NCBI GenBank assembly: GCA_024699855.1
Contig: JAMPIQ010000001.1
Location: forward strand, 15,128,001 to 15,192,000
Direction of reading: 5' to 3'
Length of the DNA: 64,000 nucleotides
From: Aphelenchoides besseyi
Taxonomy: Eukaryota; Nematoda; Chromadorea; Rhabditida; Aphelenchoididae
In this document: positions 1-12,977 of the stretch, piece by piece
How the letters are laid out: each line of letters begins with the position of its first letter
Position numbering within the stretch: position 1 is the stretch's first letter
The notes under the pieces: model-generated
Told to the model about the DNA's origin: nothing
The model's input: the letters and a program-made list of their open reading frames with translations, nothing else
The model's database searches: none
Program-made: the position numbers and the translations under genes

Positions 1-2077
1 TTGACTAAAATAACTTCAACGTTTATAAGCGTTTCATTGCAACAACTCGGAAATCTTTTTAACCGGAGTTTAAGTTGTTTTCGCCCAACTGTACCGCATC
101 TTCTGAAGTCGCTTCTGCCGTCCATCAAGTCGTGTAGTTCCCCTGAGATTTTGTGCGCAATGGTTTGGCCATTTGGTCCGGTTGACGAACGGAACGATTT
201 GGCCTTGGAATAGTCGAGGACTGAGCGTGTGTTGATGTGTTTTAGAGTTCTTTTGAGTTGCAATTAATTTCGCTCAACCTTCTCATCATTTCGACAAACA
301 ATTTTGCCTTGTTCTTCTTTGATGTTGTCGGTTCGTTTGCACTTTGAGTGGTCGCATGCCAAATTCGATGTTGAAAACACGGAAACGAAATTGACGCTTC
401 CACTTTGATTCAAAGAGCGAATTCTGCACTCTCTTCGAATCTCAATACTCATCAATCAATTGCGCTCCAGAGCACGTGTCCGGAGTTAAAGAACCGTAAA
501 GATTGCAAGTAATCGGTTTCAACTTCTAATCCCTCGACCTTATTCCTTCTCAAGTCCTTCGAATGCCGACGGATGACCTGTGGAGAAAAACAAAGGTTCT
601 TGTTCTTCCTGACCTCAAAAAAGCAAATACTCCGTGGGCTTCGTTGTTCGTATGGCCACTTTGCCATTTCTTCCATTTCGTATTCTCGACGCCCGTTGCT
701 TTTTGTTCGCTCCCGCTGCGTCCGCTCAGTCGACGGCACATGAACGCGAAAACTTTTCCGCAGCTTCACGTTTCGACAACGAAAATGCCGAGAAAGCAAA
801 TTGCTCGTCCTTCCAAAAATCCTCTACTTTGCGTGTTCACGTCGATTGATGACGAGCTTTTAATTTTTGCATCACAAATTTTTCTCATTACTTTCGCTGA
901 TGAGTCGAAAGCGTTTTGGGACGCAGACGTTTTTTTCAATTACTGACTCCAACGGCCTTTTAGTTTTTATTGAAAACTCTCGTCATCAGAAGACCACGTT
1001 CATTGCGAGAATCGTCATCTGCGACTCGATTGGCCAAATGAACTCGAATGGACGTGAACGGTAAACGAGGAACGGCGAAAAATGACGTTTCTTCTCGCCC
1101 TTCATTTGTTCTTCGCGCACTTTTCGTTGTCAACTAATGTTCACGTCATTCACGAATGAATTCTTAAGTGGACTAGTAATAAGTCAGGATTCCAATTTTG
1201 AAGCGGAACTCAACAGCTGAACTGTCGATCATTACTTGTGCTTCACGCCTTATTTTCTCATTTTAATGTGCCAAAAAGAAGTAATCTGATATCCGAAACG
1301 ATGGAATTCGCTTCTTATGAAGGTCATGAGATTGCTTTTAACTGTGAAGAGAAATTGTTTATAGTTTACTGTTATCTGAGGGTCGAAATTAATGAAATTC
1401 TTTGGGTTTTCGTGTTTTTACGCTCAATCGAGACGATACTCTACAATTCTGTGAATTCTCAACCAATTTGTCAATTGACGATTCGTTTCTTCTTTTGTTT
1501 TTTGGTCGGAAATTTGAACGGAAACTCTCGAACGATACAAAAAACATCTTCGGGTTTCTAGCGGAGTGATGTCGTGACCTCAAGTTCGATTTCTGAAAAT
1601 ACGAGCTTCAGGGATGTCAACTCGATTCTTTAGCTTGAAATTCGAATACTTCACACTCTCCATTTCAACAATCAAATGAGCAGTTTGTGTGATGAAATTG
1701 AATGTGCCAAACGAAATCGTTCGGTTTTATGGTTCTTTCGAATAAGTGAGTAGAACCAGACTGCAGAGAAATCTCGTAAGATTCCGACCATCTGAATGAA
1801 ATGAGTTCGCATTTACGACACCGACTTCGCCATTCGACCGCATGCCAATGAGTCCGAAGATGTCCGTCGAGTTCACTGTGGGCGTATTCTTGGTCAGGAC
1901 CAATTTCTTTTGAGATAAAAACGGAAGATTCTCGTCATCCAATTCCGAATTTGACGTGAGTGCAGTAAACAACCTTACTGTCAACTCATTACATACGTCA
2001 ACGTCTTCGTGCACGATCATCGCACTCATGTTCTTCGTTTTAAAGAACTTTGTTGTTTTCTCTTTGCAATCATATAG
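1..2077. other. Mostly featureless upstream region
   Basis: I see no convincing gene here. On the minus strand a frame stays open from about 270 to the window edge and could be an internal exon of a neighbouring gene cut by the window, but it matches nothing I know. A 100-codon minus-strand frame at 1727-2029 lacks splice signals and a recognisable domain. Several short open frames on both strands overlap each other, as expected for non-coding DNA of this composition. Confidence 0.4.
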
Positions 2078-2149
2078 TCCTCGATAGTATAGTGGTAAGT
2101 ATCCGCGCCTGTCACGTGCGAGACCCGGGTTCGATTCCCGGTCGGGGAG
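2078..2149 (+). tRNA. tRNA-Asp (anticodon GTC)
   Basis: A complete 72-nt cloverleaf can be read. The acceptor arm pairs TCCTCGA (2078-2084) with TCGGGGA (2142-2148, one T-G pair), followed by discriminator G2149. The D-arm region contains AGTGGTAAGT, the anticodon loop reads CTGTCAC with anticodon GTC, and the T-arm contains the canonical GGTTCGATTCC. No intron and no encoded CCA, as expected for a eukaryotic nuclear tRNA. It lies about 430 bp upstream of the unc-104 start codon on the same strand. Confidence 0.96.
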
Positions 2150-2578
2150 TTCGCTTTTGCTTTTATTAGATCAGAATCCAAGGTTCGATTCTTCATCGAA
2201 CGGGTTTGTTGGCGAGACCAACGAATGAAATCCAAAATTGGGTTCATAGGTCGAGGAATTTATTTTGCGGGATGTGAGATGCCGGACGAGAAAACTTTTT
2301 TATCGGCCTTCAGTCTTGCAGTCAACATCCGTTTTTGGCTCTTCAATTTGTCTGTCCAATTTATTCGTGACGGGAAAGTTCCTCGTCGTGGCCTGTTGAA
2401 GTATTAAGACTTATAGCTGACTCCTCAATCATTTAGAATTAGAAGAACAAAAACAAGCAAAACGGGAACCCACGAAAATTTCGGGTTTTGGCCGTTGGCA
2501 AAAATCACAGCGACGAGGTCGATTCGAGAGGATTGCGGGTACCCTTGAGGCTTCGAACACAGCAGTTGAATAGTCGAG

Positions 2579-5500
2579 ATGTCGTCTGTTAAGGTGGCCG
2601 TTCGTGTTCGGCCGTTCAACAACCGCGAGAAAGAATTCCAATCGAAATGTGTGATCGAAATGTCTGGAAATACGACAAGTGAGTTTCCGTTTGATTGAAA
2701 GTAAACTTCAGAGCTTTTCAGCAATTAGTGGAGGTCAAACGAATCAAACTCATTCGTTCGGCTATGATTACAGCTACTGGTCAACGAACGAGGAAGATTC
2801 GAACTTTGTTGGACAATCGAAAGTCTACGAAGAGTTGGGAGTCGAAATGTTGGAACACGCGTTTCAAGGCTACAACGTTTGCATTTTCGCTTACGGTCAA
2901 ACAGGTGCCGGAAAGAGTTATACGTGAGTCAAACAGATCAACATTTATGAAGTAGTTGTTGCAGAATGATGGGCAAACCGAATGATCCTGAGGAAATGGG
3001 AATCATACCGCGGTTGTGTCGCGATCTCTTCGAGCGAATCGAAAGCACTTCAGATGAGCATCTGAAGTATTCTGTTGAAGTAAGATCATTGATGAGACCA
3101 AACTAAGCGGGTTGTTTCAGGTATCGTTTATGGAGATTTATTGCGAAAAGGTTCGCGATTTGTTAAATCCAAAACAAAACGAAAATTTGCGTGTTCGTGA
3201 GCATCGAGTTTTGGGTCCCTATGTTGACGGTTTGGAAAAAATGGCCGTGGTCTCGTACGAAGACATCTTCGACTTGATGGACGCCGGAAACAAGGCGAGA
3301 ACTGTCGCAGCAACGAACATGAACTCCACTTCTTCGCGTTCACACGCCGTATTCACCATTGTTTTGACTCAAAAGTATCACGACGTTGGAACTAATTTGG
3401 ATACCGAGAAAGTGAGTAAGATCTCGCTGGTTGATTTGGCTGGAAGTGAAAGAGCGAATGCCACTGGCGCCGTTGGAGATCGTTTGAAAGAAGGAGCGAA
3501 TATCAACAAAAGTTTAACAACTCTGGGTCTTGTCATATCGAAATTGGCCGAACAATGTGGACGAAAAAAAGCGGGAAAAGGCGCGAGAAGTATTGTTCCT
3601 TATCGTGATTCAGTTCTTACATGGCTGTTACGCGAGAACTTAGGTGGCAACTCCAAAACCGCAATGATTGCGGCAATCAGTCCAGCTGAAATCAATTTCG
3701 ATGAGACTTTGAGCACATTACGGTAAGCTATAACTGTAACGGCTAGTTAGCACCTATTCACTGTTTAGTTATGCGGATCGTGCCAAACAGATCGTTTGTG
3801 CCGCCAAAGTCAATGAGGATCCAAACGCTAAACTTATTGGCGATCTTAAAGCACAAATCAGTGACCTGAAGAAGATTCTGATTGATCGTGGAATTGAAGT
3901 CAACGATATGGGTGCCGTTGCAAATAATCCACGGGCTCTTTATTCCGGTAAACGACCTCTTTTGTTTTCTTTAATCCAATAGCTGATTTTAGAAAAAGAT
4001 ACGATCGAGGAGTTGAAGACATCAGAGAAACTGATTGCGCAGTTGAATGAAACCTGGGAAGAGAAACTGAAGAAAACGGATTACATCAAAAAGATACGTG
4101 AAGAAGAGCTACGAGAAATGGGGCTGGCAACTTCAGCTGATGGATCGACTTTGGGCGTTTTTTCTCGTGAGTTATAGTCACCGGATTGTGAATTGCGTGT
4201 TTTAGCCAAAAAATTGCCTCATTTGGTTAACTTGAACGAAGATCCGTTGATGTCCGAATGCTTGTTGTACTACTTGAAAGAAGGAGTCACAAGGTAAAAG
4301 GATTTCAATTTGCGGGCTTAACTTTTTGTTTGTAGAACTGGTCGATCTGAAGCCGAAATTCGACCCGACATTCCGCTTTCCGGTGAAGAGATTTGCGATC
4401 AACATTGTCAGTTTATAAACGATGAGAATGGAGTCACATTAGTACCCGAACCGGGTGCCAAATGCTTTGTAAACGGCCAAGAAGTCACGCAGCCAACACG
4501 TCTGACCACCGGCTCACGTGTTATTTTGGGTCGTCATCACGTTTTCCGTTACAACGATCCCGAACAAGCACGACAGTCTCGATACAATCTAGCAGCAATT
4601 GCGTCCGGTACCCGAAGTACCGACGAGCCAATCGACTGGAAATACGCACAAATGGAATTGTACGAAAAGCAGGGTATAGATTTGAAGAAAGAGATGGAGC
4701 AGAAGTTGTGTGATATGGAACAACAGTTCAAAAAAGAAATGGAAGAATTGGAGCGACAACACAAACGGAAAAACAACGTGAGTACAAATTTGGTTGAATC
4801 TTCGACCGACGATTTCAGGAATACGAATCGCGTATCGAGAGTTTACAACGACAAGTCGATTTGGCTCAATCGATGATTTCGTCCGGTTGTTCGACTTGGG
4901 ACGGTGTTGGCGACCTGGTTTTGAGCAAAAGTCTCTTGGCCGAAGGTAAACATCGTTATCAAATTCAAAAGTTCAATTTGTTTAGTTAACGAAGAACGTT
5001 GGACACCGGAAGAAGAGCGAATTGCTCGTCGTGCCGCTCTCAAATGGCGTTACCATCAGTTCACCTCAGTTCGCGACGATCTTTGGGTAACTAGCAACCA
5101 ACCAGAAGCTAATTGCTCAACTGTTTTAAGGGCAACGCAATTTTCCTCAAAGAAGCGAATGCGATTGCCGTCGAGTTGCGCAAACGTGTCCAATTTCAAT
5201 TCATTTTGCTCACCGACACGATGTACTCGCCGTTGCCACCCGATCTGTTGCCACCGGGCGAAGATCTCAGTCTGCGTCCCTATTCCAAGACCGTGGTAGC
5301 AATTCAAGTGAAGGACATGAAGAATGGCGCTGTGCATTTTTGGAGTCTGGAGAAGTTGAAGTAAGCTCTTCGATTATCGTCGTCATATGCTTCCTCAATT
5401 TTCCTCTTGTCGTTTTTTGATTTCATCATGAAATCAACTGTACCAATGGGCTTCTGTTGTTCTGTAATTCTATCGTAACATGTAGCTGAGGTGATGGGCT

Positions 5501-8500
5501 TAAAATTACCAGCGATTTCTGAACAATCGTTTCAATCACGTTTGTTTTGTATTTCAGATCGCGATTGGAAGACATGCGACGTTTGTATAATGCGGATGTT
5601 AGCGAAGCGGCAACTCCCGAGAATCCGTTCGCCAACGTGAACGAAATGCTCGCCGCAATGGTCACTCCAACGCAAGTGGCTAATCAGTTGACAGTTCAAG
5701 ACGCTCAACGGTAAAATTTTGAGACTTATAATTGCAAAATACTTTTGTGTTTTTGCCACGACTGTGCTTTTGCACTGAAATTTGAGATGCACTTGAGTTC
5801 AGAATCAAACGATTTGTTCGTTGATTTCAGAAATCGAATTCATCCAATGCGTGATATGTACAAAGAGGCCAGTGAATCACCGGAAAGTCCCGATGACGAT
5901 GTTTCGATGGACGTTTGGATGGGCACTGATCCGTTCTATGATCGTTTTCCGTGGTTCCGATTGGTTGGACGGTAAGTTCGATTTTTAAATTGTCGACCAA
6001 AATTGTGCAGCTTATTGTTTCGAGTTTTGATAAGCTGAAAAATTTTCATTTTTGGGTTTTGGACGGCTTTTCAGAGCGTTCGTCTACATGAGTAATCTGC
6101 TTCATAACGTCCCGTTAGTCCACAAAGTTGCGGTAGTGAATGAGAGCGGCGATGTTCGTGGGTATCTGCGTGTGAGTGTTGAACCGATTGGCTCCGAAAA
6201 CAAGACACCGAATGGCAAACAAACGGGAATGAAACAATCAGCACGTTTGAATTTCCGTAAAGAAGACTTTCTGAAACGCTTTAAACGCAATCAATCGGCG
6301 GTTGGTAGTCGTGAAAATGGAAACCAGTCGAGTACTTTGTCCGAAGGCTACACATCGAGTGAATACGGTACGTTGATCTCGAGAACTTTAATAGTCCTTT
6401 TTGTTTTAAGATTCGGGCACTGAGGAGTTGGACGCTGAATTCCCGCAACACATCAAAAAAGACAACGAGTTCTCTTTCCGTGTTACTGTGATTGAAGCAA
6501 TCGACATTCCTGCCTGCTATTCCGATGTATTCTGTCAATTCAAGTGAGTTTTGCATCGGAAACCTTAAGTCAACACATGTCATTAGTTTCCTACATCGAC
6601 ATGACGAAGCCTTTTCAACCGAACCCGTGCATCAGAAGTCGGCAACGAAACTGAAAGCCGGACAGTCGACAATTTTGCACTTCGACCACGTTCAAGAGCT
6701 GCGAACGAACGCTAATGCTGCCTTCGTTCATTACCTGCAACATTTTCCGTTGATCTTCGAGTTGTTTGGACATTTGGACAACAAATCGGCCACCGAAATC
6801 GAAGACGAGTTTGGAGTTGCTTTGGACGAAAACGGTCACATGCCTTTATCGTAAGTGCTCATCTTGTAAGTGCTAAAATGAATGATTGCAGAAAACGAGT
6901 ATCCAAAAAACTATTCTTCCAACAACCTTCTTTAGTTATTTCAACTCCCGTTAAATCGAATCGCAATCACGGAGAAATTCACGGCGCTAACAAGTACGTA
7001 TCTTTTCTTCGTTTTATTGTATTTGTTGTTTTGAAGCATCAGTCAAGTTCGCACCAAATACGATCTGTTGGTTTGGTTCGAAATTTGCGAGTTGGCAAAC
7101 ACCGGCGAATACGTGAGTTCGAGCAATTTAAAGAACTCGATTGTTGAACTGGGTTTCAGGTTCCGGCGATTGTTGATCACGCTAATGGACTACCCACTCA
7201 CGGAGTGTTTTTACTGCATCAAGGAATTCAACGACGAATAAAAATCACGATCTGTCAGGAACGTGGTGAAATACAATGGCGAGATTGTCAGGAGTTAGTT
7301 GTTGGACGAATTCGTACAACACCAGAGTGGACTGGCGAAGACAACGACGTTCTTTCGTTGGGACTTTTCCCCGGCAACTACTTGGAGTTTTCGATGGATG
7401 ATCGGTAAACGAATAATGAGAATCGATTTGAAATTGTAACTTCAGAGTTTTCTTCCAATTTGAAGCTGCTTGGGACTCTTCGTTGCACAACTCACCACTC
7501 TTGAATCGTGTGTCCAATTACGGCGAACAAGTTTACTTGACTCTTTCCGCATACATGGAACTGGAAAACACTCCGCATCCCGCAGTCATAACCAAAGATC
7601 TTTCGGTGTTAATTTATGCTCGCGATTCAAAGATTTCTGCCGCAAGTCGGTAAGTTATAGACGTTCTTGGATTAACTTCAACGTCACTTCAGGTTCTGTC
7701 GTTCGTTAATTGGTGGCATTTCGAAGTCTCCGGAAATGAACCGAGTTCCCGGAGTGTACATGCTCTCGATGAAAGAATTGGGAGACACAGGTGATAGTCC
7801 AGGTTCGCTGGCCATTTCCAAGCTTTAGCCACTCACTCGTTTCGCTTTTCTTTTGTTGCGCTACTTTCTTTTTGTTCGTTTGCTGTTCGAAATGACTGTT
7901 GAGCTTGTTCTAATCAAAACACTTCCTCGCTCACTTTGACTATGAAACTTTTAATGAGTAGTTGAATCTCAACTAACAATTCAATTACTCATCAGGTTAT
8001 TGCTCAACTAACCTTTTGGCTTTTCAGGTGCAATTCGTCGTCAACGCCGAGTTCTCGACACATCATCGACCTACGTTCGTGGCGAAGAGAACTTGGGTAC
8101 TTGGAGACCTCGTGGCGACTCGTTGATTTTTGAACATCAATGGGAATTGGAGAAGTTGACGAAACTGCAACAGGTCGAACGTTTTCGTTTATTCTTGCGA
8201 CTTCGACATAAGTTGAAGAGAAGTGGCGGCAAGAAAGCGATCGACGATGATCCGCCAACTCCGCTTTCCCCAACGGAACCAAAACGTCCAATTCCAACAA
8301 CCATCACATTGACCGATCGGGAGAAGAGGATTGCACAGAAAGTGATCCGATTAATCAAACTGAAGATCCCAATGAACAAAGAATCTCCAACCGGCAAAAC
8401 AACAGCCGAATCCGCGGACTCGTCGTTGAGTAACAGCGCAACAAGTGCAACGCAAAACCCCGTCGTCCATAAAACCATAGCGCCGGCAGGAACGTTGGAC

Positions 8501-9121
8501 ACGTTGAAACGATCGAAATCACGTTCCGACCAAAATCTTTGCGAATCATTTGCCGATGCAATGAAGCGATCGATCAGCAACAACCAGCTTTCCGAATTGA
8601 TGTCAATCGTACCGGAAGTCAGTGAAGAGCGTGTGGGAATCGTTGTCTCCAAGAAAGGATACATGAATTTCTTGGAAGAAAAAACTCAGGGTTGGATTAA
8701 ACGTTGGGTCGTTATTCGTCGACCTTATGTTCTTCTATATCGTGATGATAAAGATTTGGTAAGGATTTTGACACCTATCCAATGCTGATCAAATGTATAG
8801 GTTATTCGTGGAATCATCAATTTGGCCAATGCACGATTCGAGTACTCCGAAGACCAACAAGCGATGCTTAAAGTTCCGAACACGTTTTCCGTATGCACCA
8901 ATCATCGTGGATTCCTGATGCAAACTTTGCCGGAAGATGACGTGAGTAAACAGCCAACTTCAAGAAATGATTCGTGCTTTAAGATTCACGATTGGCTCTA
9001 CGCCATCAATCCACTACTCGGCGGTCAAATACGTTTGAAACAAGCTCAACAACAACTGCAAGTCGATCCTCCAACCAACGGCGATTCGACAGCAAAAACG
9101 ACCGTAGAACAACAATCGTAG
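2579..9121 (+). CDS. unc-104: Kinesin-3 motor UNC-104/KIF1A
   Basis: Plus-end-directed motor that carries synaptic-vesicle precursors along axonal microtubules. I read 24 exons and 1694 residues: 2579-2678, 2722-2923, 2965-3079, 3121-3722, 3769-3947, 3993-4166, 4206-4293, 4336-4777, 4819-4945, 4986-5086, 5131-5360, 5558-5710, 5831-5971, 6075-6367, 6411-6543, 6587-6850, 6892-6993, 7043-7112, 7160-7404, 7446-7649, 7693-7802, 8028-8758, 8801-8941, 8984-9121; every junction keeps phase. The start [13 protein letters not shown] is identical to C. elegans UNC-104. Order: motor domain (about 1-350; P-loop GQTGAGKS, switch [11 protein letters not shown], switch II DLAGSE), neck coiled coil, FHA domain (about 460-600), KIF1B and DUF3694-type stalk regions, C-terminal PH domain (about 1565-1680) for cargo lipid binding. 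A polyadenylation signal AATAAA lies at 9376-9381. Family assignment is very secure. Confidence 0.97.
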
Positions 9122-9459
9122 AACGCTCGTGCTCTTTCTTTCAATTCTGTTGCATTTCTTTTTTGTTTATCGATTTCGACCGTGCGATGAGCTCGGTAAT
9201 CATTTTTCAAGTTTAAACATTTGCGCCAAATTAGTTTGTATGTTCGTAGATTCTGCCCTTCGTTCTATCATCCCATCGATCTTCGTATTTGCGCTTTTCT
9301 TCTGAAGTATCTCGGTTACATTTATGTAATGATCTCCGTCAACTGATCTCCCTTTTGCTTTGCCTGTTGCATCGGAATAAAAACGCGTGAACTGGAAACT
9401 CGACCATACAATTCATTGCCTGTTTCTTATTAACAGTGGAAACACAATCGACATCTTTT

Positions 9460-10051
9460 TCAGTATCGAACATGCGCGGTTAAGCGGCGTCGAACATGTG
9501 CACATTCCGGTCCTTTGAAAGTGGAGGCTGTGTCGAAGTTTGATGGGCACTCGACGCGTTTTGTGTTCATTAGCTCCACGGTTCCAAGATCGTACAACGG
9601 CGCTGTAGTCGAATGGCGTTCCCAGGCTAGGATTGAAACATCAATTCGTGAACAAATGAAAGCTGGTTGATTGCAATCGTGTTTTCTGCAACAGAATAAC
9701 AGAACTCAATACCCACGAACTTACACCACGACATAGAGCGGACCCGCTTCCTTGAACTGATCTTCGTATCCCGCAGCCGAAAACTGTCCGTTGACACTCG
9801 ATTGTGTTCCATAGCAATAGGGATCGCTATTGTACGGTAACTGTCCGGGCGGTCGATTGACATCCATTTCGTAGAATGCAATCCGCTAAACGGAAAGAGA
9901 GTGGAATGAAGCTACTTCGTCAACTTACCGCCTGCCACATTGGACTTTTAAAACAGTTGAGAATACCGACAACATTGTATGCATCATTGCTCATAACAGA
10001 TCCAGCAATTGCCGAAACAACAACAACAAAGCGAAAATACGCAGAAAACAT
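9460..10051 (-). CDS. Transthyretin-like (TTR) secreted protein
   Basis: Small secreted protein of the nematode transthyretin-like family; members act extracellularly, and some bridge apoptotic cells to phagocytes. Three exons on the minus strand (10051-9929, 9885-9725, 9685-9460) give 169 residues. It opens with a signal peptide (hydrophobic VVVVSAIAGS core). The family pattern follows: VGILNC, then ARIAFYEMD, a G-x-F-x-x-x-G-x-E strand (GQFSAAGYED), LYVVVKHDCN and near the end YDLGTVEL. Introns of 43 and 39 nt have GTAAGT donors and TTTAG/TTGCAG acceptors. It faces unc-104 tail to tail with about 340 bp between stop codons. No single open frame covers it, so ORF-based annotation would miss it. 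The exact ligand or role cannot be told. Confidence 0.85.
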
Positions 10052-10736
10052 TTCACCAACGGATACACTTCTTAGCGTAACCACGAATGAACATGCAAAT
10101 CGTATTCTGGTGGTTAATAGATGCAGCTTATAGCAATTTCGACTTTACGACGTCTATTGATTTGATTCTAGCAAAGAAGCAATGAATGCGTTTGTCAACG
10201 AAAAGAAGAATCAACCGATTTTTGATTCAATAAAGAAGAAACAATTTTTTGTTGTTGGAAGTATTCGGCTAAAGAAAGGAAGTTCAATCATAACATTGTC
10301 GTCAATATCTTACCGAGAATACAAGTGCAAATTCTGGTATTGTTTCAACCAATTGAAGAATCCGACAATTTCAGCCGATGAAGTCGTGGAGCTGAGTGGA
10401 AGTTCCTGGTCAGTTAAACTTTTACTTTAGTTGATCTGCAATTTCTTCGATCATTTCTCCGTGTTTCCCGACACCTTGACGAGACCAAGAACATCGGGAA
10501 ACCAACAGAAGAATTGAGTGAGATCAAAAGCCCTCGACTTTAACGAATCGTCATTAGTTTTAAGTTGTTGTTTAAGTTGAAAGTGAGAGAACGTTGAGGT
10601 GAGTATTCGGAATCTGAGTTATCAACGTTCATTCTGCTTCAGCTAATCAACGAATTTGCATATTTTGATTGGTGTTTCGGCAAACACTTCGATTTCAGTT
10701 GATCAAAAGCAACGGCGCTAAGCAGTCGAATTCTAA
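10052..10736. other. Intergenic; weak open frame
   Basis: An 82-codon plus-strand frame (10182-10430) ends in TAG and is preceded by an acceptor-like TTGATTCTAG. A possible upstream start at 10087 with a hydrophobic beginning lies in another phase, and I could not join the two with a good donor. It may be a small gene or chance. The rest is the promoter and 5' leader region of the microtubule-dynamics gene. Confidence 0.3.
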
Positions 10737-11712
10737 ATGGTGAGTGAGAAGTCCAGAGATTTGATTCGGAGGTTGTCAGCCTACGCTCAAGGAAGTCGAT
10801 GATTTGCACTACAAAGGCGACTTGAAACGTGCTCACGACTCGCTGAAGAAGATGCAGGAACAGGAGCCGCAGAACGGTAGTATTTGAAGAACGTTTCAGA
10901 AGCCTTGTTTTCAGCTGAGATCTTGTGGCGTTTGGCGCGTTCGTGTTACAATCAGGCAACGGTCTACGAAAACAAGAATCCTGCGCGAAAGGTGCTGATC
11001 GTTGAGGGTCACAAGTACGCTATTGAAGCTTATCAATTGGCTCCGAAGAATTTCAATGTCCTCAAGTACGCTGCGGTAACCACAGGTGCTCGTTGCGAGA
11101 TCAGCGGAATGACCGAACGAATCAAACTGGGGCACAGCTTTAAAGTGATTCCCATCCTTGAGTTTACCTGAGTTCTTGATTTCAGAGTTATCTGGATCAA
11201 GCAATTGCAATGACCCCAACCGACTGTTCACTTTTGCACATGCGCGGACGGCAAGTTTTGAGAATTCAACTCGAAACTCCTCCGCATTTCAGTTTCTCTT
11301 ACGCGTGTGCCAATTTATCGTGGTTTGAGCGTAAAGCTGCTTCAACTTTCTTCCAAAATCCGCCACAAGGATCGTTGGATGATGCGCTTCAAGTTTGTTC
11401 GGACGTAGACTGGCAATCGAATTGAATTTCAGGACTTTTTGGAGGTCGAGAAGTTGCGTCCCGGAGTTTGGATGGAAAACGTGAGTTCGCTGTCCACTTC
11501 TTGTCGACGTGTTTGCAGTTGATTTACGTGGCTCGTTGCTATGCGGGCAAGAATAACAACGTAAAAGCTGCTTACTACTTACACCGCCTCCTTCAAATTC
11601 AACCGGAGGACGCGGCAGACGAAGAGATTCTTGTTTGTATTCCTTGTTGTTTCTTGCTTATAAGAAGTTTTAGGCGGAAGCGCGAAAATTGTTGAAATCG
11701 GTATCCAAATAA
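10737..11712 (+). CDS. rmd: Regulator of microtubule dynamics (RMD-1/RMDN family)
   Basis: TPR-like protein family associated with spindle microtubules (C. elegans RMD-1) and, in vertebrates, with mitochondria. Seven coding exons (10737-10739, 10780-10876, 10915-11144, 11186-11392, 11433-11480, 11519-11632, 11674-11712) give 245 residues; all junctions agree in phase. The first coding exon is only the ATG, with the donor GTGAGT directly behind it. Recognisable family features: AEILWRLARSCYNQA, the HKYAIEAYQLAP repeat, YLDQAIAMTPTDCSLLHMRGR, WFERKAASTFF, and the C-terminal helical repeat IYVARCYAGKNN. Length matches the short nematode forms, which lack the N-terminal membrane anchor of human RMDN proteins. 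AATAAA lies at 11831-11836. Which paralogue (rmd-1, -2 or other) cannot be decided. Confidence 0.93.
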
Positions 11713-11872
11713 ACTTTCCGTTGAGTTGACATTCAAAGAATTCGATGCAAAAGCAGTCAAGAGTTGAAATCATCTGAAGTCATCGAAGTAATTTGAGTTT
11801 ATTTAAAGTAATTTTGTACAAAAATCACCGAATAAATGGAAATGTTTGGGATAAATTAAATGCCTTCTTCTG

Positions 11873-12870
11873 TTACATGATCGTACAACCTTTCCGCTTT
11901 TTGCTGTTCCCACTGCTGCCCGAGGAGTTCGCCAATCCGTCCGTGGAGTCGGCTTCTCGTTCTCTTGTTTGAAATTGTCTACAGAAGCGATTAGACTCTT
12001 CGACTCGACCTACCTGATCAGTCGGACCAAATCGTAGAAAATCTGATCGACATTTTGACGGAATTTAGCCGAACACTCGAAATAGGGTATCTGCAGAGAT
12101 TTGGCCCAACCTTCGGCTTCTTGTCGACTGATCTAAACTTTTGAGTTACAATTGAAGGCTCAATTGAAGCAACTCACTTGTCTCTGCATCTCCAAATCGC
12201 TCTTGTTTCCCACCAAAATCATCGGAAAGAAATCGCGGTCTTTGACACGATCGATGTGTCGATGTAGTCGTTTAATGTACTCCAAACTAAACAAGTGAAT
12301 TAAGCACAGTAATTACTGTTGCGTGTAATGTTATTGGGATCAAAAGGCGGGTTTCAGATGAAAAGAAAAGCTCTTTTTGGTATCAGACCACGGGCATTTC
12401 TTTGGCAAAAACAATCACCTCTCACGATTTGTGAGCGAGAAAACGAGAAGAAAACCGTCGCCGTTGCGCAAAAACTGCTCTCGCATTGAAGCAAATTCGT
12501 CTTGTCCAGCGGTATCTGTGACTGAAACAAGAGATAAGTTCTGGAGATTCACTGGTTCTGAAACTTGCCTTCCAATTTGCTCATATTCTCGTCCACAAAA
12601 CAGTTTTTGGCGTACGAATCGGCAATCGTGGGATCGTAGTCGTGAATGAAGTACTGTTGTACGAACTGTATGGTCAGCTATTGAAAAAGCAATTAGAGTG
12701 GAATTTCCTGGAGCACTTACTGCCGATTTGCCCACACCACCGGAGCCGAGGACAACCAATCGTAGCGGTTGACCCGAACGGTTCATTTGCGTTTTTTGTG
12801 CGCCATTTTGCTGCTGCATTTTCACGCCGTTGTTTTGATTCTGTGGACGCACGGTGGCGATCTTCGGCAT
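11873..12870 (-). CDS. Ras-family small GTPase (R-Ras/M-Ras-like)
   Basis: Membrane-anchored GTP switch. Six exons on the minus strand (12870-12721, 12677-12569, 12521-12419, 12286-12178, 12132-12014, 11978-11873) give 231 residues. G boxes: GSGGVGKS (about 42-49), effector [20 protein letters not shown] and ECSAK. The end CTIM is a CaaX box, behind a Ser/Gly/Lys-rich hypervariable tail, so farnesylation is expected. [19 protein letters not shown] and the C-terminal helix resemble R-Ras/M-Ras more than classical LET-60. The N-terminus carries about 35 extra Gln/Asn-rich residues, as R-Ras-type proteins do. The second intron uses a GC donor (AAG|GCAAGT). An acceptor at 12978 shows the exon starts at 12977, so an upstream leader exon or trans-splicing is likely; the ATG at 12870 is the first in frame. 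Confidence 0.9.
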
Positions 12871-12977
12871 TTCCTTTGCCAAAATTCCTCGTGTTGTTGT
12901 TCGTGACTCAAAAGCAAACGGCTGCGGCGTAGAGCCGTTCGAATGAGTTGCGTTCTTCGGCGCCGTTTTGGAATTCT

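Noticed and set aside
8137..8664. 175-codon minus-strand frame
   Set aside because: It is the antisense of the long kinesin exon 22 and has no motif or splice signals of its own.
9876..10133. 85-codon plus-strand frame
   Set aside because: It overlaps the first exon of the transthyretin-like gene on the other strand, which has clear family motifs and splice sites.
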